Shown here piece after piece: positions 1-8,758 of a stretch of 64,000 nucleotides of DNA (positions within the stretch are counted from its first letter, which is position 1; the number at the start of each line of letters is the position of its first letter). This stretch comes from BOG-933 sp037132135 (GTDB lineage Bacteria; Pseudomonadota; Alphaproteobacteria; Azospirillales; Azospirillaceae): contig JBAXPR010000005.1 in NCBI GenBank assembly GCA_037132135.1, forward strand, positions 10,700 to 74,699. The letters are read 5' to 3'. The notes below the pieces were generated by a model. That model was not told the origin of the DNA. It did no database searches and worked only from the letters and a program-made list of their open reading frames with translations. The translations under genes were made by a program, and so were the position numbers.

Positions 1-30
1 GCGACGACCCGGCCGAGGTCGCCCTCACCT
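1..30 (+). CDS. 3' end of a gene entering from the left edge (partial)
   Basis: Only the last nine codons are present. The third frame reads DDPAEVALT and then TGA at 28-30, a natural-looking C-terminus. The other two forward frames read as Arg/Pro-rich shadow sequence. The hairpin 21 bases later would end this transcript. No function can be assigned. The frame choice is an inference from composition and from the adjacent terminator. Confidence 0.35.
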
Positions 31-51
31 GACAAGACCTGAGCTGATGAC

Positions 52-91
52 GAAAACGGGGCGGCCGGCTGGAACCGGCCGCCCCGTTTTC
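52..91. terminator. Bidirectional intrinsic terminator, 17-bp perfect stem
   Basis: A perfect inverted repeat has arms 52-68 and 75-91 and a 6-base loop (CTGGAA). The GC core is flanked by AAAA on the left and TTTT on the right, so it can form a hairpin plus U-tract on both strands. It lies between the rightward gene ending at 30 and the leftward cytochrome gene ending at 114, as expected for a shared terminator of convergent genes. Confidence 0.85.
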
Positions 92-113
92 TGTTCGCCC
101 CCCATCCCCGGGG

Positions 114-740
114 TCAGGGCTGGCCTTCGGTAAGCAGATGGCGCTCGGGAGCGCCGACCGGCAGCTTGTGGGCGACCCCCATGTGACATTCGATGCAGCC
201 GACCCGGCGCTCGGCGGCCAGCTGATGCTGGCGTGCGGCCAGCCCCTCCTGCTGCTTGAGACTCATGAAGCTGTAGTCGTGGCAATTGCGGCACTCGCGG
301 GAGTTCGAGTCCCTCATCCGCTGCCAGACCTCGACCGCCATCGAGAGGCGCTTGGCCTCGTACTTCTCGCGGGTATCGATCGCCCCCGCCATGTGCTGAA
401 ACAACTCGCGGGTCACGAAAATCTTGGTTGCCACCTTGTGCACCCAGTCGCGCGGCACATGACAGTCGTAACACTGCGCCCGCGCCCCGGAAATATTGCT
501 GTAGTGCGCGGTCTTCTGAACCTCGGGCAGCGTGAAGGCGGCGTGCTCGTGACAGGAGACGCAGAAGGTCTCGGTGTTCGAAAGCTCGATCGCCCAGTGG
601 AAGCCGCCCCAGCCGACGGCGCCAAGCGCAATGCCATAAAGGAGAATGGCGCCCAGGGAGTAGTACGCGGACGGGGTCACCACGAGACGCCAGACGCGCG
701 CGAGAAGACCCCGACCCTTCATCGACGGATGCTCAGCCAT
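114..740 (-). CDS. NapC/NirT-family membrane-anchored tetrahaem cytochrome c
   Basis: This 208-residue protein has an N-terminal membrane anchor (about residues 25-50) and four CXXCH haem motifs (CVSCH, CYDCH, CRNCH, CIECH), the usual size and layout of the NapC/NirT family. Members oxidise membrane quinol and pass electrons to periplasmic reductases such as NapAB, cytochrome nitrite reductase or TMAO reductase. The four motifs and the single anchor are read directly from the sequence. The partner reductase is not visible here and could lie to the left of the window. A GGGAG Shine-Dalgarno sequence precedes the ATG at 740. The gene ends at the bidirectional terminator. The specific subtype (NapC, NirT, CymA-like) cannot be decided. 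Confidence 0.93.
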   Translation of the reverse strand: MAEHPSMKGRGLLARVWRLVVTPSAYYSLGAILLYGIALGAVGWGGFHWAIELSNTETFCVSCHEHAAFTLPEVQKTAHYSNISGARAQCYDCHVPRDWVHKVATKIFVTRELFQHMAGAIDTREKYEAKRLSMAVEVWQRMRDSNSRECRNCHDYSFMSLKQQEGLAARQHQLAAERRVGCIECHMGVAHKLPVGAPERHLLTEGQP

Positions 741-799
741 TCCCCGCTCCCTGTCCCCTCATCCCCGGACTCCGTTGTCCCGGTCAACGCGCTCCGACT

Positions 800-3061
800 T
801 TACAGGTCCGGCCTCCGAACGCAAAGCCCGAGTTGTCCGCTGGCGGCGCCGTAAACACGTCCGGCCGGCAAGGTCACCCGGGCCGTGGTCCCGACACCGA
901 CCGTGCTGTCCAGGCCGAGCGTGCCGCCATGCAGTTCGATCAGCTTCTTGGCCAGGGGCAGGCCAAGCCCGACCCCGCCCTGCTTGCGGGCATGCACCGG
1001 CTCGACCTGACCGAACGGCGTCATCACCTTGGGCAGATCCTGGGGAGCGATGCCGATGCCGGTATCGATGATCGAGATCGCGAGTCCGCCGTCGGCCAAC
1101 CGCACCGCCATCACCTCGATCTTGCCGCCGGGATTGGTGAACTTGATGGCGTTGACCACCAGATTGACCAGCACCTGCTTGATCTTCAGCTCGTCGCAGC
1201 GTACCACCGGCACCGGATCGGGCAACCGCACCGCCAGCGCCAGTTGCTTGGAGTTGGCACGGTCGCGCACCAGCGCCACCACCGACTGCACCAGAACCCC
1301 GATCTCGGCATCGGACTCGGCCAGCACCTGACGCCCGGCCTCGACCACCGAGAGGTCCAGGAGGTCGTTGACGATGCCGAGCAGCAGCGTGCCGGCGTTG
1401 CGGATGTTGCTGACGTACTCGATCTGCTTGGGTGTCAGCTGGCCGAAGATGCCCAACCCCAGCGCCTCGGCGTAGCCGATCACCCCGTTCAGCGGCGTGC
1501 GCAGCTCGTGACTCATGTTGGCCAGAAAATCGGACTTGGCGCGGTTGGCGGCCTCGGCATGATAGAGCGCGGTCTCCAGTTGGGCCGCCACCGCCTTCTG
1601 CTCGGTGACGTCGCGCGCCACCGAATAGACCAGATTGTCCTTGGGAAACGCATTCCAGCTGAACCAGCGGTAATCGCCGTCCTTGCGCCGGAACCGGTTC
1701 TCGAAGGCCAGCATCGGCCGCTGCTCGGCCAGCGCCCGCAACTCCTCCAGAGTATCGTTGATGTCATCGGGATGAACGAAGTCGATCATCCGCGTCGACA
1801 GCAGTTCGGTCTCGCTGTAGCCGAGATTGGCCACCACCGCGGGATTGACCCGCCGGAAGTAGCCGTCGATGGTCGAGATGCTCAGCATGTCGATCGAGAG
1901 ATCAAAGAGGCGGTCGCGCTCCTCCTCGGCATAGCGGCGCTCCGACATCTCGCGCTGAAGCTCGTCGTTGGTTTCCTTCAGCTTGCCGATCTGCTGCTGG
2001 ATCACCACCGCCTGGGAGGCCAGTTGCCGGGTCTGGGAAATCTGCCGGAACGCGGCGTAGATCGTCATCAGCAGGAAGAGAAAGATCAGCGCCGCCCAGC
2101 CGACGGCGACGGCGAGAAAATGGCCGAGCGCGTCGTCCCGGCGCATCGAGACCTCGAGCACCAGCGGCCAGGGACTCATGGTCCGGTAGGCGACGATCCG
2201 CTCGGCCGGATCCACCGCCGAGGGGCCGTGAATGACATCCAGATTGGCCCGGGGCAGATACTCGCGGAACAGCGGCGTCTCGGTGACCGAACGGCCGATC
2301 AGGGTGAAATCGAACGGAAACACCGAGAGCACGGCGCCATCGCGGTGAATCAGCGCCTCCAGCTTGTGCGGCCCGGCATCGATCGAGGAAAACAGCTTGG
2401 CGATGTAGCGCAGATCGATCGAGGCCAGCACCACCGCCAGCAGATTGCCCTTGTCGTCACGCACCGGCCGCGAAATCGGCATCAACCACGAATTGTCGAC
2501 CCGTGACCGAATCGGCTGGCCGATGAAAAGCTCGCCCTCGCCGGTGCTGCCCTCGCTCGCCGCCGGCTTGTGCACGGTGAAATAGGCCCGGTCCGAAACG
2601 TCGATGCCGACCGAGAGCCGCTCGGGGCGGGACTCGGCGACGATGCTCCCCTGCGGCCCGACCACCAGCAGCGCCCGGGTCGCCGGCAGATCGTGATCCA
2701 TAGTGAAGAGGAAGTCGCTGAGATTCTTCTGGCTGACGCCACCGGCGCGGATGCGCTCGCCGATGGCGCGCATCACGCTTTCCAGGCTGGAAAACGCCAG
2801 TTTGATGTTCTGTTCCGAGGCGGCGATGTCACTCTCGACCCGGCGCTCGGCGTCCTTGATGTAGAGGTTATATTCGGAGGTTCCGGCAAACACCGACAGC
2901 AGAATCAGCGCAAGCGCCGCCGCCCCCACCGCCAGCGCGATGGAGCGGACAATCTGTTCACCCTGCTTGACCGCCGACTCGCTGCCATCGAGCACCGCCA
3001 GCATCGCCGCCGCCGGTGGACCGAGGATGCTGTCTTCGCGTCTTGACCGGATACCGCCCAT
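800..3061 (-). CDS. Membrane sensor histidine kinase, Cache-PAS-HisKA-HATPase
   Basis: This is a 753-residue kinase. Membrane helix 1 (about 39-60) is followed by a periplasmic double-Cache-like sensor (about 61-310), membrane helix 2 (about 317-340), a short coiled coil, a PAS domain (about 380-500), HisKA with H-box MSHELRTPLNG near residue 518, and HATPase_c with N-box NAIKF (about 638) and G-boxes DTGIGIA and GVGLGLP. Extracytoplasmic binding of a small ligand is the known role of Cache domains; the ligand here is unknown. No receiver domain or response regulator is adjacent, so it is an orphan kinase. The ATG at 3061 has a strong GAGGAG six bases upstream. It ends 59 bases before the cytochrome start and could be co-transcribed with it. 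Confidence 0.93.
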   Translation of the reverse strand: MGGIRSRREDSILGPPAAAMLAVLDGSESAVKQGEQIVRSIALAVGAAALALILLSVFAGTSEYNLYIKDAERRVESDIAASEQNIKLAFSSLESVMRAIGERIRAGGVSQKNLSDFLFTMDHDLPATRALLVVGPQGSIVAESRPERLSVGIDVSDRAYFTVHKPAASEGSTGEGELFIGQPIRSRVDNSWLMPISRPVRDDKGNLLAVVLASIDLRYIAKLFSSIDAGPHKLEALIHRDGAVLSVFPFDFTLIGRSVTETPLFREYLPRANLDVIHGPSAVDPAERIVAYRTMSPWPLVLEVSMRRDDALGHFLAVAVGWAALIFLFLLMTIYAAFRQISQTRQLASQAVVIQQQIGKLKETNDELQREMSERRYAEEERDRLFDLSIDMLSISTIDGYFRRVNPAVVANLGYSETELLSTRMIDFVHPDDINDTLEELRALAEQRPMLAFENRFRRKDGDYRWFSWNAFPKDNLVYSVARDVTEQKAVAAQLETALYHAEAANRAKSDFLANMSHELRTPLNGVIGYAEALGLGIFGQLTPKQIEYVSNIRNAGTLLLGIVNDLLDLSVVEAGRQVLAESDAEIGVLVQSVVALVRDRANSKQLALAVRLPDPVPVVRCDELKIKQVLVNLVVNAIKFTNPGGKIEVMAVRLADGGLAISIIDTGIGIAPQDLPKVMTPFGQVEPVHARKQGGVGLGLPLAKKLIELHGGTLGLDSTVGVGTTARVTLPAGRVYGAASGQLGLCVRRPDL

Positions 3062-3169
3062 GCCTCTCCTCTTCGCGACGGGCCGCCCCCCCCCGGAGAC
3101 AATCCCGATTCAGGACAGGGGAATCAATCCAAATTCCCAGCCGGGCCAAATTCTAGGCCAGCCACCGGC

Positions 3170-3212
3170 CAAAAAAAAGGGTTGCCCGTGACCCTGGAGG
3201 CCGCGGGCAACC
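3170..3212 (-). terminator. Intrinsic terminator of the OFA-family transporter gene
   Basis: The 9-bp perfect stem has arms 3180-3188 and 3204-3212, with a 15-base loop. Read on the minus strand it is followed by a run of eight T (3171-3178). It lies 58 bases beyond the transporter stop and upstream of the kinase start, so the kinase probably has its own promoter. Confidence 0.8.
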
Positions 3213-3269
3213 TTGAAATCAGAAAGACGCTTCGTTTCTAAGCTTTATCAGGGGCTTGACCACCCGGGC

Positions 3270-4574
3270 CTAGGCCGCGGCCGGTTCCGGCTTGGTCGCC
3301 GGCTTGACCAGGAAGATCAGCGCCGCGCCGACCAGCAGCGCCAGACCACCGGCGGTGAAGGCCAACGGGAACTGCTTCAGATCACCCATGTAACCGGCGA
3401 GCAGCGGTCCGGCGACACCACCCACGCCATAAGCGAGGAAGACCACCGGGTAGTTCTGGCCGACCCGCTTGGTGCCGAAGGTATCGGCGGTCAGGGTCGG
3501 GAAGAGAGCGAAGTTGCCGCCGAAGTTGAAGCCGATGATGCCGGCCGCGACCGCAAGCAGCAGCGGGTTGGCGACGATCATCGGGAAGACCAGGATCACC
3601 GCGCCCTGAGATGCGACATTCAGCAGGATCGACGCCTTGCGGCCGATCTTGTCGCTGATCGTGCCCCAGCCGATGCGGCCGAGCGAGTTGCAGATCGGGA
3701 AGACCACGAGCATGGCCATTTCCGCCGCTCCGGTCACCGCAGCCTTGAGAGCCGCCGGATCGGTAACCGACGGGAACGCGCCCGGAAGTTCCTGCTTGGC
3801 ATAGTTGATGATCAGGCCGATGCAGGCGAGGCCGGCCGCGGAGCTGATGGTGAAGCAGACGAACACCAGATAGAACTGCGCCGTGCCCAGCATCTCGGCG
3901 ACCGAGAAGTCGGCGGCGCCGCTGGAGGACGCGACACCGGCGGTGGCCACCGGCGGGGTATAGCCCTCGGGGAGCCAGCCATCGGGCGGGAACTTCATAA
4001 AGAGGCTGCCGAGCGCAACCACGCCGATGAAGACGACGCCATAGATCAGGAAGGTGCCGCCGATGTCGTAGGTGAGCAGGAGGTTGCCCCAGGTTCCGGC
4101 CATCTTGCCCCAGCAGATCGCGCCAAGACCGAAGCCGGCCACCGCAAGACCGGTGATCAGGCCCTTCATATCGGGGAACCAGCGGATGCAGACCGCGATC
4201 GGCACGACGTAACCGAGGCCGAGGCCGGTGCCGGTGAGAATACCGATCGCCAGCGTCACGGTGATCAGATCCTTGCCGCCGAGCACGCCGGCCATGATGT
4301 AGCCGAGACCGACCAGTGTGCCCGAAGCCAGCACGATCAGCCGCGGATGCATTTTGGTCAGCAGCTTGCCGGCATACAGCATCACCAGCGAAAACACGAT
4401 CAGCTCAAGCGAAAACACCATCTGGGTCTGAGCATTGGTCCAGTTCGCCGGTGCCGGCAGAGACTTCAGTTTGGCTGCGAACACGCCCCAGGCATAAAGT
4501 GAACCAAGGCAGAATTGGATGAGAATAGCGCCGATCACAACGGACCAGCGATTCGGCGTCTGCGGTTGCGTCAT
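3270..4574 (-). CDS. MFS transporter, oxalate/formate antiporter (OFA/OxlT-like) family
   Basis: A 434-residue integral membrane protein with about 12 hydrophobic helices. The N-terminus (CLGSLYAWGVF, then LGYVVPIAVCIRWFPDMKG) is typical of the OFA subfamily of the major facilitator superfamily. OxlT exchanges oxalate for formate; many bacterial OFA members instead move other monocarboxylates, so the substrate is uncertain. ATG at 4574 is chosen because GGAGG lies 10 bases upstream; an in-frame GTG at 4607 is possible but lacks a ribosome site. The gene is monocistronic, with a terminator behind it and a 620-base non-coding region in front. Confidence 0.88.
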   Translation of the reverse strand: MTQPQTPNRWSVVIGAILIQFCLGSLYAWGVFAAKLKSLPAPANWTNAQTQMVFSLELIVFSLVMLYAGKLLTKMHPRLIVLASGTLVGLGYIMAGVLGGKDLITVTLAIGILTGTGLGLGYVVPIAVCIRWFPDMKGLITGLAVAGFGLGAICWGKMAGTWGNLLLTYDIGGTFLIYGVVFIGVVALGSLFMKFPPDGWLPEGYTPPVATAGVASSSGAADFSVAEMLGTAQFYLVFVCFTISSAAGLACIGLIINYAKQELPGAFPSVTDPAALKAAVTGAAEMAMLVVFPICNSLGRIGWGTISDKIGRKASILLNVASQGAVILVFPMIVANPLLLAVAAGIIGFNFGGNFALFPTLTADTFGTKRVGQNYPVVFLAYGVGGVAGPLLAGYMGDLKQFPLAFTAGGLALLVGAALIFLVKPATKPEPAAA

Positions 4575-4608
4575 CTCAGGAGTTCCTCCGATTTTTTGAT
4601 TTTGCACT

Positions 4609-4630
4609 ATTGGGTCATTGTCAGCCCAAT
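4609..4630. promoter_or_regulatory. Inverted repeat upstream of the OFA transporter, possible operator
   Basis: ATTGGG (4609-4614) and CCCAAT (4625-4630) form a 6-bp perfect inverted repeat with a 10-base spacer, 35 bases upstream of the transporter ATG. The position suits an operator. It does not match a box that I recognise (not a good FNR or Lrp site), so its function is speculative. Confidence 0.3.
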
Positions 4631-5228
4631 GTACCTATCGACATCGCATGATAACAGGCTTTTATGCCGGGTGCGACATTTCGAGCCAATCATACCCCTC
4701 CCGGCCCAGCGGTTCAATCGCAACCCACGTAAGCACCGGCTTGCAACCACAAGAAATTATCGGTTTTTTCTATTATATTTCATAATGTTATTGCCATGTT
4801 TTCCGACCGGATTCTGAAAGCTGCGGTGAAGTTCCTGCTTCGTGCCGCCGGGGCGCCGGTGGCAGCCGGCCGGCCTGGGCCAGCCGGTCGTACGATCAAC
4901 ATTATCGTTTGTTATTAGCATGTTGTGGAGAATGAGACCGGCGAGACTCATCGGGTCGACTCGGAACGCCCGTGCCGCCACCCGGGCTACCACCTGCAAC
5001 CCGGACTCCACCGCCATTATTTACGCAATGCACAATTATTCTGTTTGCAGCGCAGCATTTATTTCAACCCGGTCAAACAAAGCGCGAACGACGGCAAATG
5101 CGTCATCCTCGACCGGGCCGAGCGGCGCCTGCGCCAGCTTTGGCGTAACATCGGCTATTCATTTAAACTTGGTGAATGCGCCGCACCATTTTTCGCCTCT
5201 CCGAACCGCCAAGAGGGCAGCCCATCCG
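4631..5228. other. About 600-bp non-coding region between divergent genes
   Basis: No convincing gene is seen on either strand. The stretch contains a strongly AT-rich patch (about 4750-4800) that contrasts with the GC-rich flanks and could hold promoters for the leftward transporter or the rightward dnaE2. Short open frames here have no start signal or recognisable product. I looked for the alphaproteobacterial LexA box (GTTC-N7-GTTC) and found only a partial match near 4829. Confidence 0.5.
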
Positions 5229-8200
5229 ATGGCAGCGCACGCCGGTTATGCCGAGCTTCAGGTCACCAGCGCCTTCACCTTCCTCTACGGCGCCAGCCAG
5301 GCCGAGGAGCTGGCACTGACCGCGGCGGCCCTCGGCCTCGCCGCGCTCGCGATCACCGACCGCAACAGCCTCGCCGGGGTGGTGCGCGGCCACCTCGCGG
5401 CGAAAAAAGCCGGCATCCCGCTGGTGGTCGGCTGCCGGCTGGAGCTGGAGGATGGCCCGGGGCTGCTCGCCTACCCGACCGACCGCGCCGCCTATGGCCG
5501 GCTCTCGCGCCTGCTCACCCTGGGCAACCGCCGCGCCGCCAAGGGCCAGTGCCGGCTCGGCCGCGCCGATCTCGCCGGGCACGCCGAGGGCCTCCGCCTG
5601 ATCGCCCTGCCCCCCGAGACTCTCGACCCGGCCGGGACCGGGGCCTTCGCCGCCGACCTTGAAGACTATCGCGCCCGCTTCGGCCCCGGGCTGTCGCTGG
5701 CCGCCAGCCATCGCTACCAGGGCGACGACGCCGGGCGGCTGGCCCGGCTGTCCGCTCTCGCCGCCGCCGCGCGGCTGCCGCTGGTGGCCACCAACGACGT
5801 GCTTTATCACGCGCCGTCGCGCCGGCCGCTCCAGGATGTGCTGACCTGCATCCGCGAGCGCTGCACCATCGACGGCGCCGGCTACCGCCTCGCCGCCAAC
5901 GCCGAACGCCACCTCAAGCCGGCCGGGGAAATGGCCCGGCTGTTCCGCCACCATCCCGAGGCGGTGGCCCGCAGCCTGGAGATCGCCCGCGCCTGCCGCT
6001 TCTCCCTCGACGAGCTGCGCTACGAATACCCCGACGAGGCCACCGGCAGCGGCGAGAACGCCCAGCAGACCCTGGCCCGCCTGACAGCGACCGGCGCCGC
6101 CGGACGCTACCCCGGGGGCGTGCCGGCCAAGGTCCGGGCAGCGATTGCCCATGAACTGGCGCTGATCGATCAGCTCGGCTACGCCGGTTATTTTCTCACC
6201 GTTCACGATATCGTCCGTTTCGCCCGCACCCGCGGCATCCTGTGCCAGGGCCGGGGCTCGGCGGCCAATTCGGCGGTCTGCTACTGCCTCGGGATCACCG
6301 CCGTAGACCCCGCCCGCGCCGACCTGCTGTTCGAGCGTTTCATCTCGGCGGCCCGCAACGAGCCGCCCGACATCGACGTTGACTTCGAGCATGAGCGGCG
6401 CGAGGAAGTCATCCAGTACCTTTACGACAAATATGGCCGCGACCGCGCCGGCCTTGCCGCCACCGTGATCCGCTTTCGCGCCCGCTCGGCCCTCCGCGAG
6501 GTCGGCACCGCCATGGGCCTCTCGGCCGATACCGTGGCCCGGCTTTCCGCCGCAACCCGGATCGGCCACCGCTCCAGCATCGACGAGGAGCGCATCCGCG
6601 AGCAGGGGCTGGACCCGGCAGAGCCCCGGCTGGCGCAAACCCTGGCCCTGGCCGGCGACCTGATCGGCTTTCCGCGCCATCTTTCGCAGCACGTCGGCGG
6701 CTTCGTGATCACCCGGGGCGCCCTTCACGACCTCTGCCCGATCCAGAACGCCGCCATGGCCGGGCGCACCACCATCGAGTGGGACAAGGACGACATCGAC
6801 GCCCTCGGCATCCTCAAGGTCGATATCCTGGCGCTCGGCATGCTGACCTGCATCCGCCGGGCCTTCGACCTGATCGCCGCCCATCACGGCCGCACGCTGA
6901 CCCTGGCCACCGTGCCGGCCGAGGATGCGGCGGTGTACGACATGCTGTGCCGGGCCGACAGTCTCGGCGTCTTCCAGGTCGAGAGCCGGGCCCAGATGAC
7001 CATGCTGCCCCGGCTGCGCCCCCGGACCTTCTATGATCTGGTGATCGAGGTGGCCATCGTGCGGCCGGGGCCGATCCAGGGCGACATGGTCCACCCCTAT
7101 CTGCGCCGCCGCTCCGGGGCCGAGGCGGTCGAGTATCCCTCGGAGGAACTGCGGCAGGTGCTGGGCAAGACCCTCGGCGTACCCCTCTTCCAGGAGCAGG
7201 CGATGCGCATCGCCATCGTCGGCGCCGGGTTCACGCCCGGCGAGGCCGACCAGTTGCGCCGGGCCATGGCAACCTTCAAGAACGCCGGCACCGTCTCGGC
7301 CTTCCGCGATCAGATGGTCGGCGGCATGGTCGCGCGCGGCTATCAGCGCGCCTTCGCCGAGCGCTGCTTCCGCCAGATCGAGGGCTTTGGCACCTACGGC
7401 TTTCCCGAGAGCCACGCCGCCAGCTTCGCGCTGCTGGTCTATGTCTCCGCCTGGCTGAAGCGGCACTACCCCGCCGCCTTCACCTGCGCCCTCCTCAACA
7501 GCCAGCCGATGGGCTTTTACGCCCCGGCCCAGATCGTCGGCGACGCCCGGGAGCATGGCGTCGAGGTTCTCGCCCCCGACGTCAATTTTTCCGACTGGGA
7601 CAACAGCCTGCAAGGCGGCGCGCTCCGGCTCGGCTTCCGTCAGATCAAGGGCTTCGGCGCGGCCGAGGCGGAACGGCTGGTGGCGGCGCGCGGCGCCGGC
7701 TATCGCGACGCCTTCGACCTCTGGCGCCGCAGCGCCCTCTCCGCCGCCGCCCTCGACACCCTGGCCGAGGCCGACGCCTTCCGCTCGCTCGGCCTCGATC
7801 GCCGGCAGGCCCTGTGGACACTGAGGGGGCTGGGGGCCGCGCCGCTGCCGCTCTTCGCCGGTCTCGATCGCCCCGCCGCCGCCGAAGAGGCGGTCACGCT
7901 GCCCGAAATGGCCCTGGGCGAGCATGTGGTCGAGGATTACGCCAGCCTCTCCTTGTCGCTGAAGTGCCACCCGCTGTCGCTGCTGCGCGAGCCGCTGAGC
8001 GCGCGCGGGCTGGTGCCGGCACGCCGGTTGGCCGAGGTCCGCTCGGGTCAGAAGCTGGCGGTCGCCGGGCTGGTCACGGTGCGCCAGCGACCGGGCACCG
8101 CCAAGGGCGTGATCTTCGTCACCCTTGAGGACGAGACCGCGGTGGCCAACCTGATCGTGACGCCGCCGGTGTTCGAAAGCTGCCGCAAGGCGCTGATCGG

Positions 8201-8357
8201 CGCCCGTCTGCTCGCGGCCTCGGGCCGGGTCGAGAATCGCGAGCGGGTGGTCCATCTGCTGGTCGACCGGCTCTGGGACCTGACGCCGCTGCTCGCCAGC
8301 CTCGCCGACCGCGGCGACCCCGGCCGCAACTTCCCCGACGGCCGCAACTTTCATTGA
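5229..8357 (+). CDS. dnaE2: Error-prone DNA polymerase DnaE2 (PolIII alpha paralogue)
   Basis: A 1042-residue C-family polymerase matching the DnaE2 group in length and order. It has an N-terminal PHP domain (about 1-220), the palm with the catalytic acidic motif PDIDVDFEHERREEV (about 377-391), thumb and fingers, helix-hairpin-helix, and a C-terminal OB-fold (about 940-1010, with GLVTVRQRPGTAKGVIFVT). DnaE2 performs translesion synthesis in the SOS response, usually with ImuA and ImuB. Neither partner is adjacent, which is unusual. ATG 5229 is chosen because the conserved sequence (YAELQVTSAFTFLYGAS) begins seven residues later. An upstream extension of the frame to 4842 reads as non-coding sequence. 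AAGAGGG lies about 12 bases upstream. Confidence 0.95.
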   Translation: MAAHAGYAELQVTSAFTFLYGASQAEELALTAAALGLAALAITDRNSLAGVVRGHLAAKKAGIPLVVGCRLELEDGPGLLAYPTDRAAYGRLSRLLTLGNRRAAKGQCRLGRADLAGHAEGLRLIALPPETLDPAGTGAFAADLEDYRARFGPGLSLAASHRYQGDDAGRLARLSALAAAARLPLVATNDVLYHAPSRRPLQDVLTCIRERCTIDGAGYRLAANAERHLKPAGEMARLFRHHPEAVARSLEIARACRFSLDELRYEYPDEATGSGENAQQTLARLTATGAAGRYPGGVPAKVRAAIAHELALIDQLGYAGYFLTVHDIVRFARTRGILCQGRGSAANSAVCYCLGITAVDPARADLLFERFISAARNEPPDIDVDFEHERREEVIQYLYDKYGRDRAGLAATVIRFRARSALREVGTAMGLSADTVARLSAATRIGHRSSIDEERIREQGLDPAEPRLAQTLALAGDLIGFPRHLSQHVGGFVITRGALHDLCPIQNAAMAGRTTIEWDKDDIDALGILKVDILALGMLTCIRRAFDLIAAHHGRTLTLATVPAEDAAVYDMLCRADSLGVFQVESRAQMTMLPRLRPRTFYDLVIEVAIVRPGPIQGDMVHPYLRRRSGAEAVEYPSEELRQVLGKTLGVPLFQEQAMRIAIVGAGFTPGEADQLRRAMATFKNAGTVSAFRDQMVGGMVARGYQRAFAERCFRQIEGFGTYGFPESHAASFALLVYVSAWLKRHYPAAFTCALLNSQPMGFYAPAQIVGDAREHGVEVLAPDVNFSDWDNSLQGGALRLGFRQIKGFGAAEAERLVAARGAGYRDAFDLWRRSALSAAALDTLAEADAFRSLGLDRRQALWTLRGLGAAPLPLFAGLDRPAAAEEAVTLPEMALGEHVVEDYASLSLSLKCHPLSLLREPLSARGLVPARRLAEVRSGQKLAVAGLVTVRQRPGTAKGVIFVTLEDETAVANLIVTPPVFESCRKALIGARLLAASGRVENRERVVHLLVDRLWDLTPLLASLADRGDPGRNFPDGRNFH

Positions 8358-8545
8358 CCGCACGGACGCCGGCCGGGCAGGACGTTTTGCCGCAGCCGAT
8401 CATTCATGCCAACCCGGCGGAAATCACATGAGAATCACCGCTCATTCGCGGCCATTCTTGACCAGACAGTAATAAATCCGGTGTTGAATGCACGGGTCGG
8501 ACCTTCTCGGGTCTGTGATGATGACTTGTAACCGGGACATCCGCC

Positions 8546-8758
8546 ATGGCACTGGCTTTTCATCGGGCGACCACCGCTGCGCCTGAACCTGCTCTGCTCC
8601 ACCTTTGGCACGAGGTTGGAGAGACGATCCACCGCTGGCACGACCGCGCCCTCTCGCGGCGCGAACTTGCCGGGCTCGACGACTCCATGCTCCAGGACAT
8701 CGGCCTGACCCGCGCCGATGCCGAGGAGGAAGTGGACAAGCCGTTCTGGCGGGCGTGA
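8546..8758 (+). CDS. DUF1127 (YjiS-like) small protein
   Basis: This 70-residue protein has the characteristic C-terminal DUF1127 motif RRELAGLDDSMLQDIGLTR and a Trp-rich amphipathic N-terminal half. DUF1127 proteins are small, positively charged proteins of alphaproteobacteria; some have been linked to RNA turnover and phosphate or carbon metabolism, but this one cannot be assigned a role. Its TGA overlaps the GTG start of the next gene (GTGA at 8755-8758), which implies translational coupling with the aldolase-like fragment. Confidence 0.85.
   Translation: MALAFHRATTAAPEPALLHLWHEVGETIHRWHDRALSRRELAGLDDSMLQDIGLTRADAEEEVDKPFWRA

Noticed and set aside
4757..5100. Possible transposase or gene remnant upstream of dnaE2
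   Set aside because: Short frames on both strands lack transposase motifs, terminal inverted repeats or target duplications.
5163..8363. Long open frame (over 1000 codons) antisense to dnaE2
   Set aside because: It is rich in Gly, Ala, Arg and Gln with no recognisable motif, and the opposite strand encodes a clear polymerase; high GC creates such frames.
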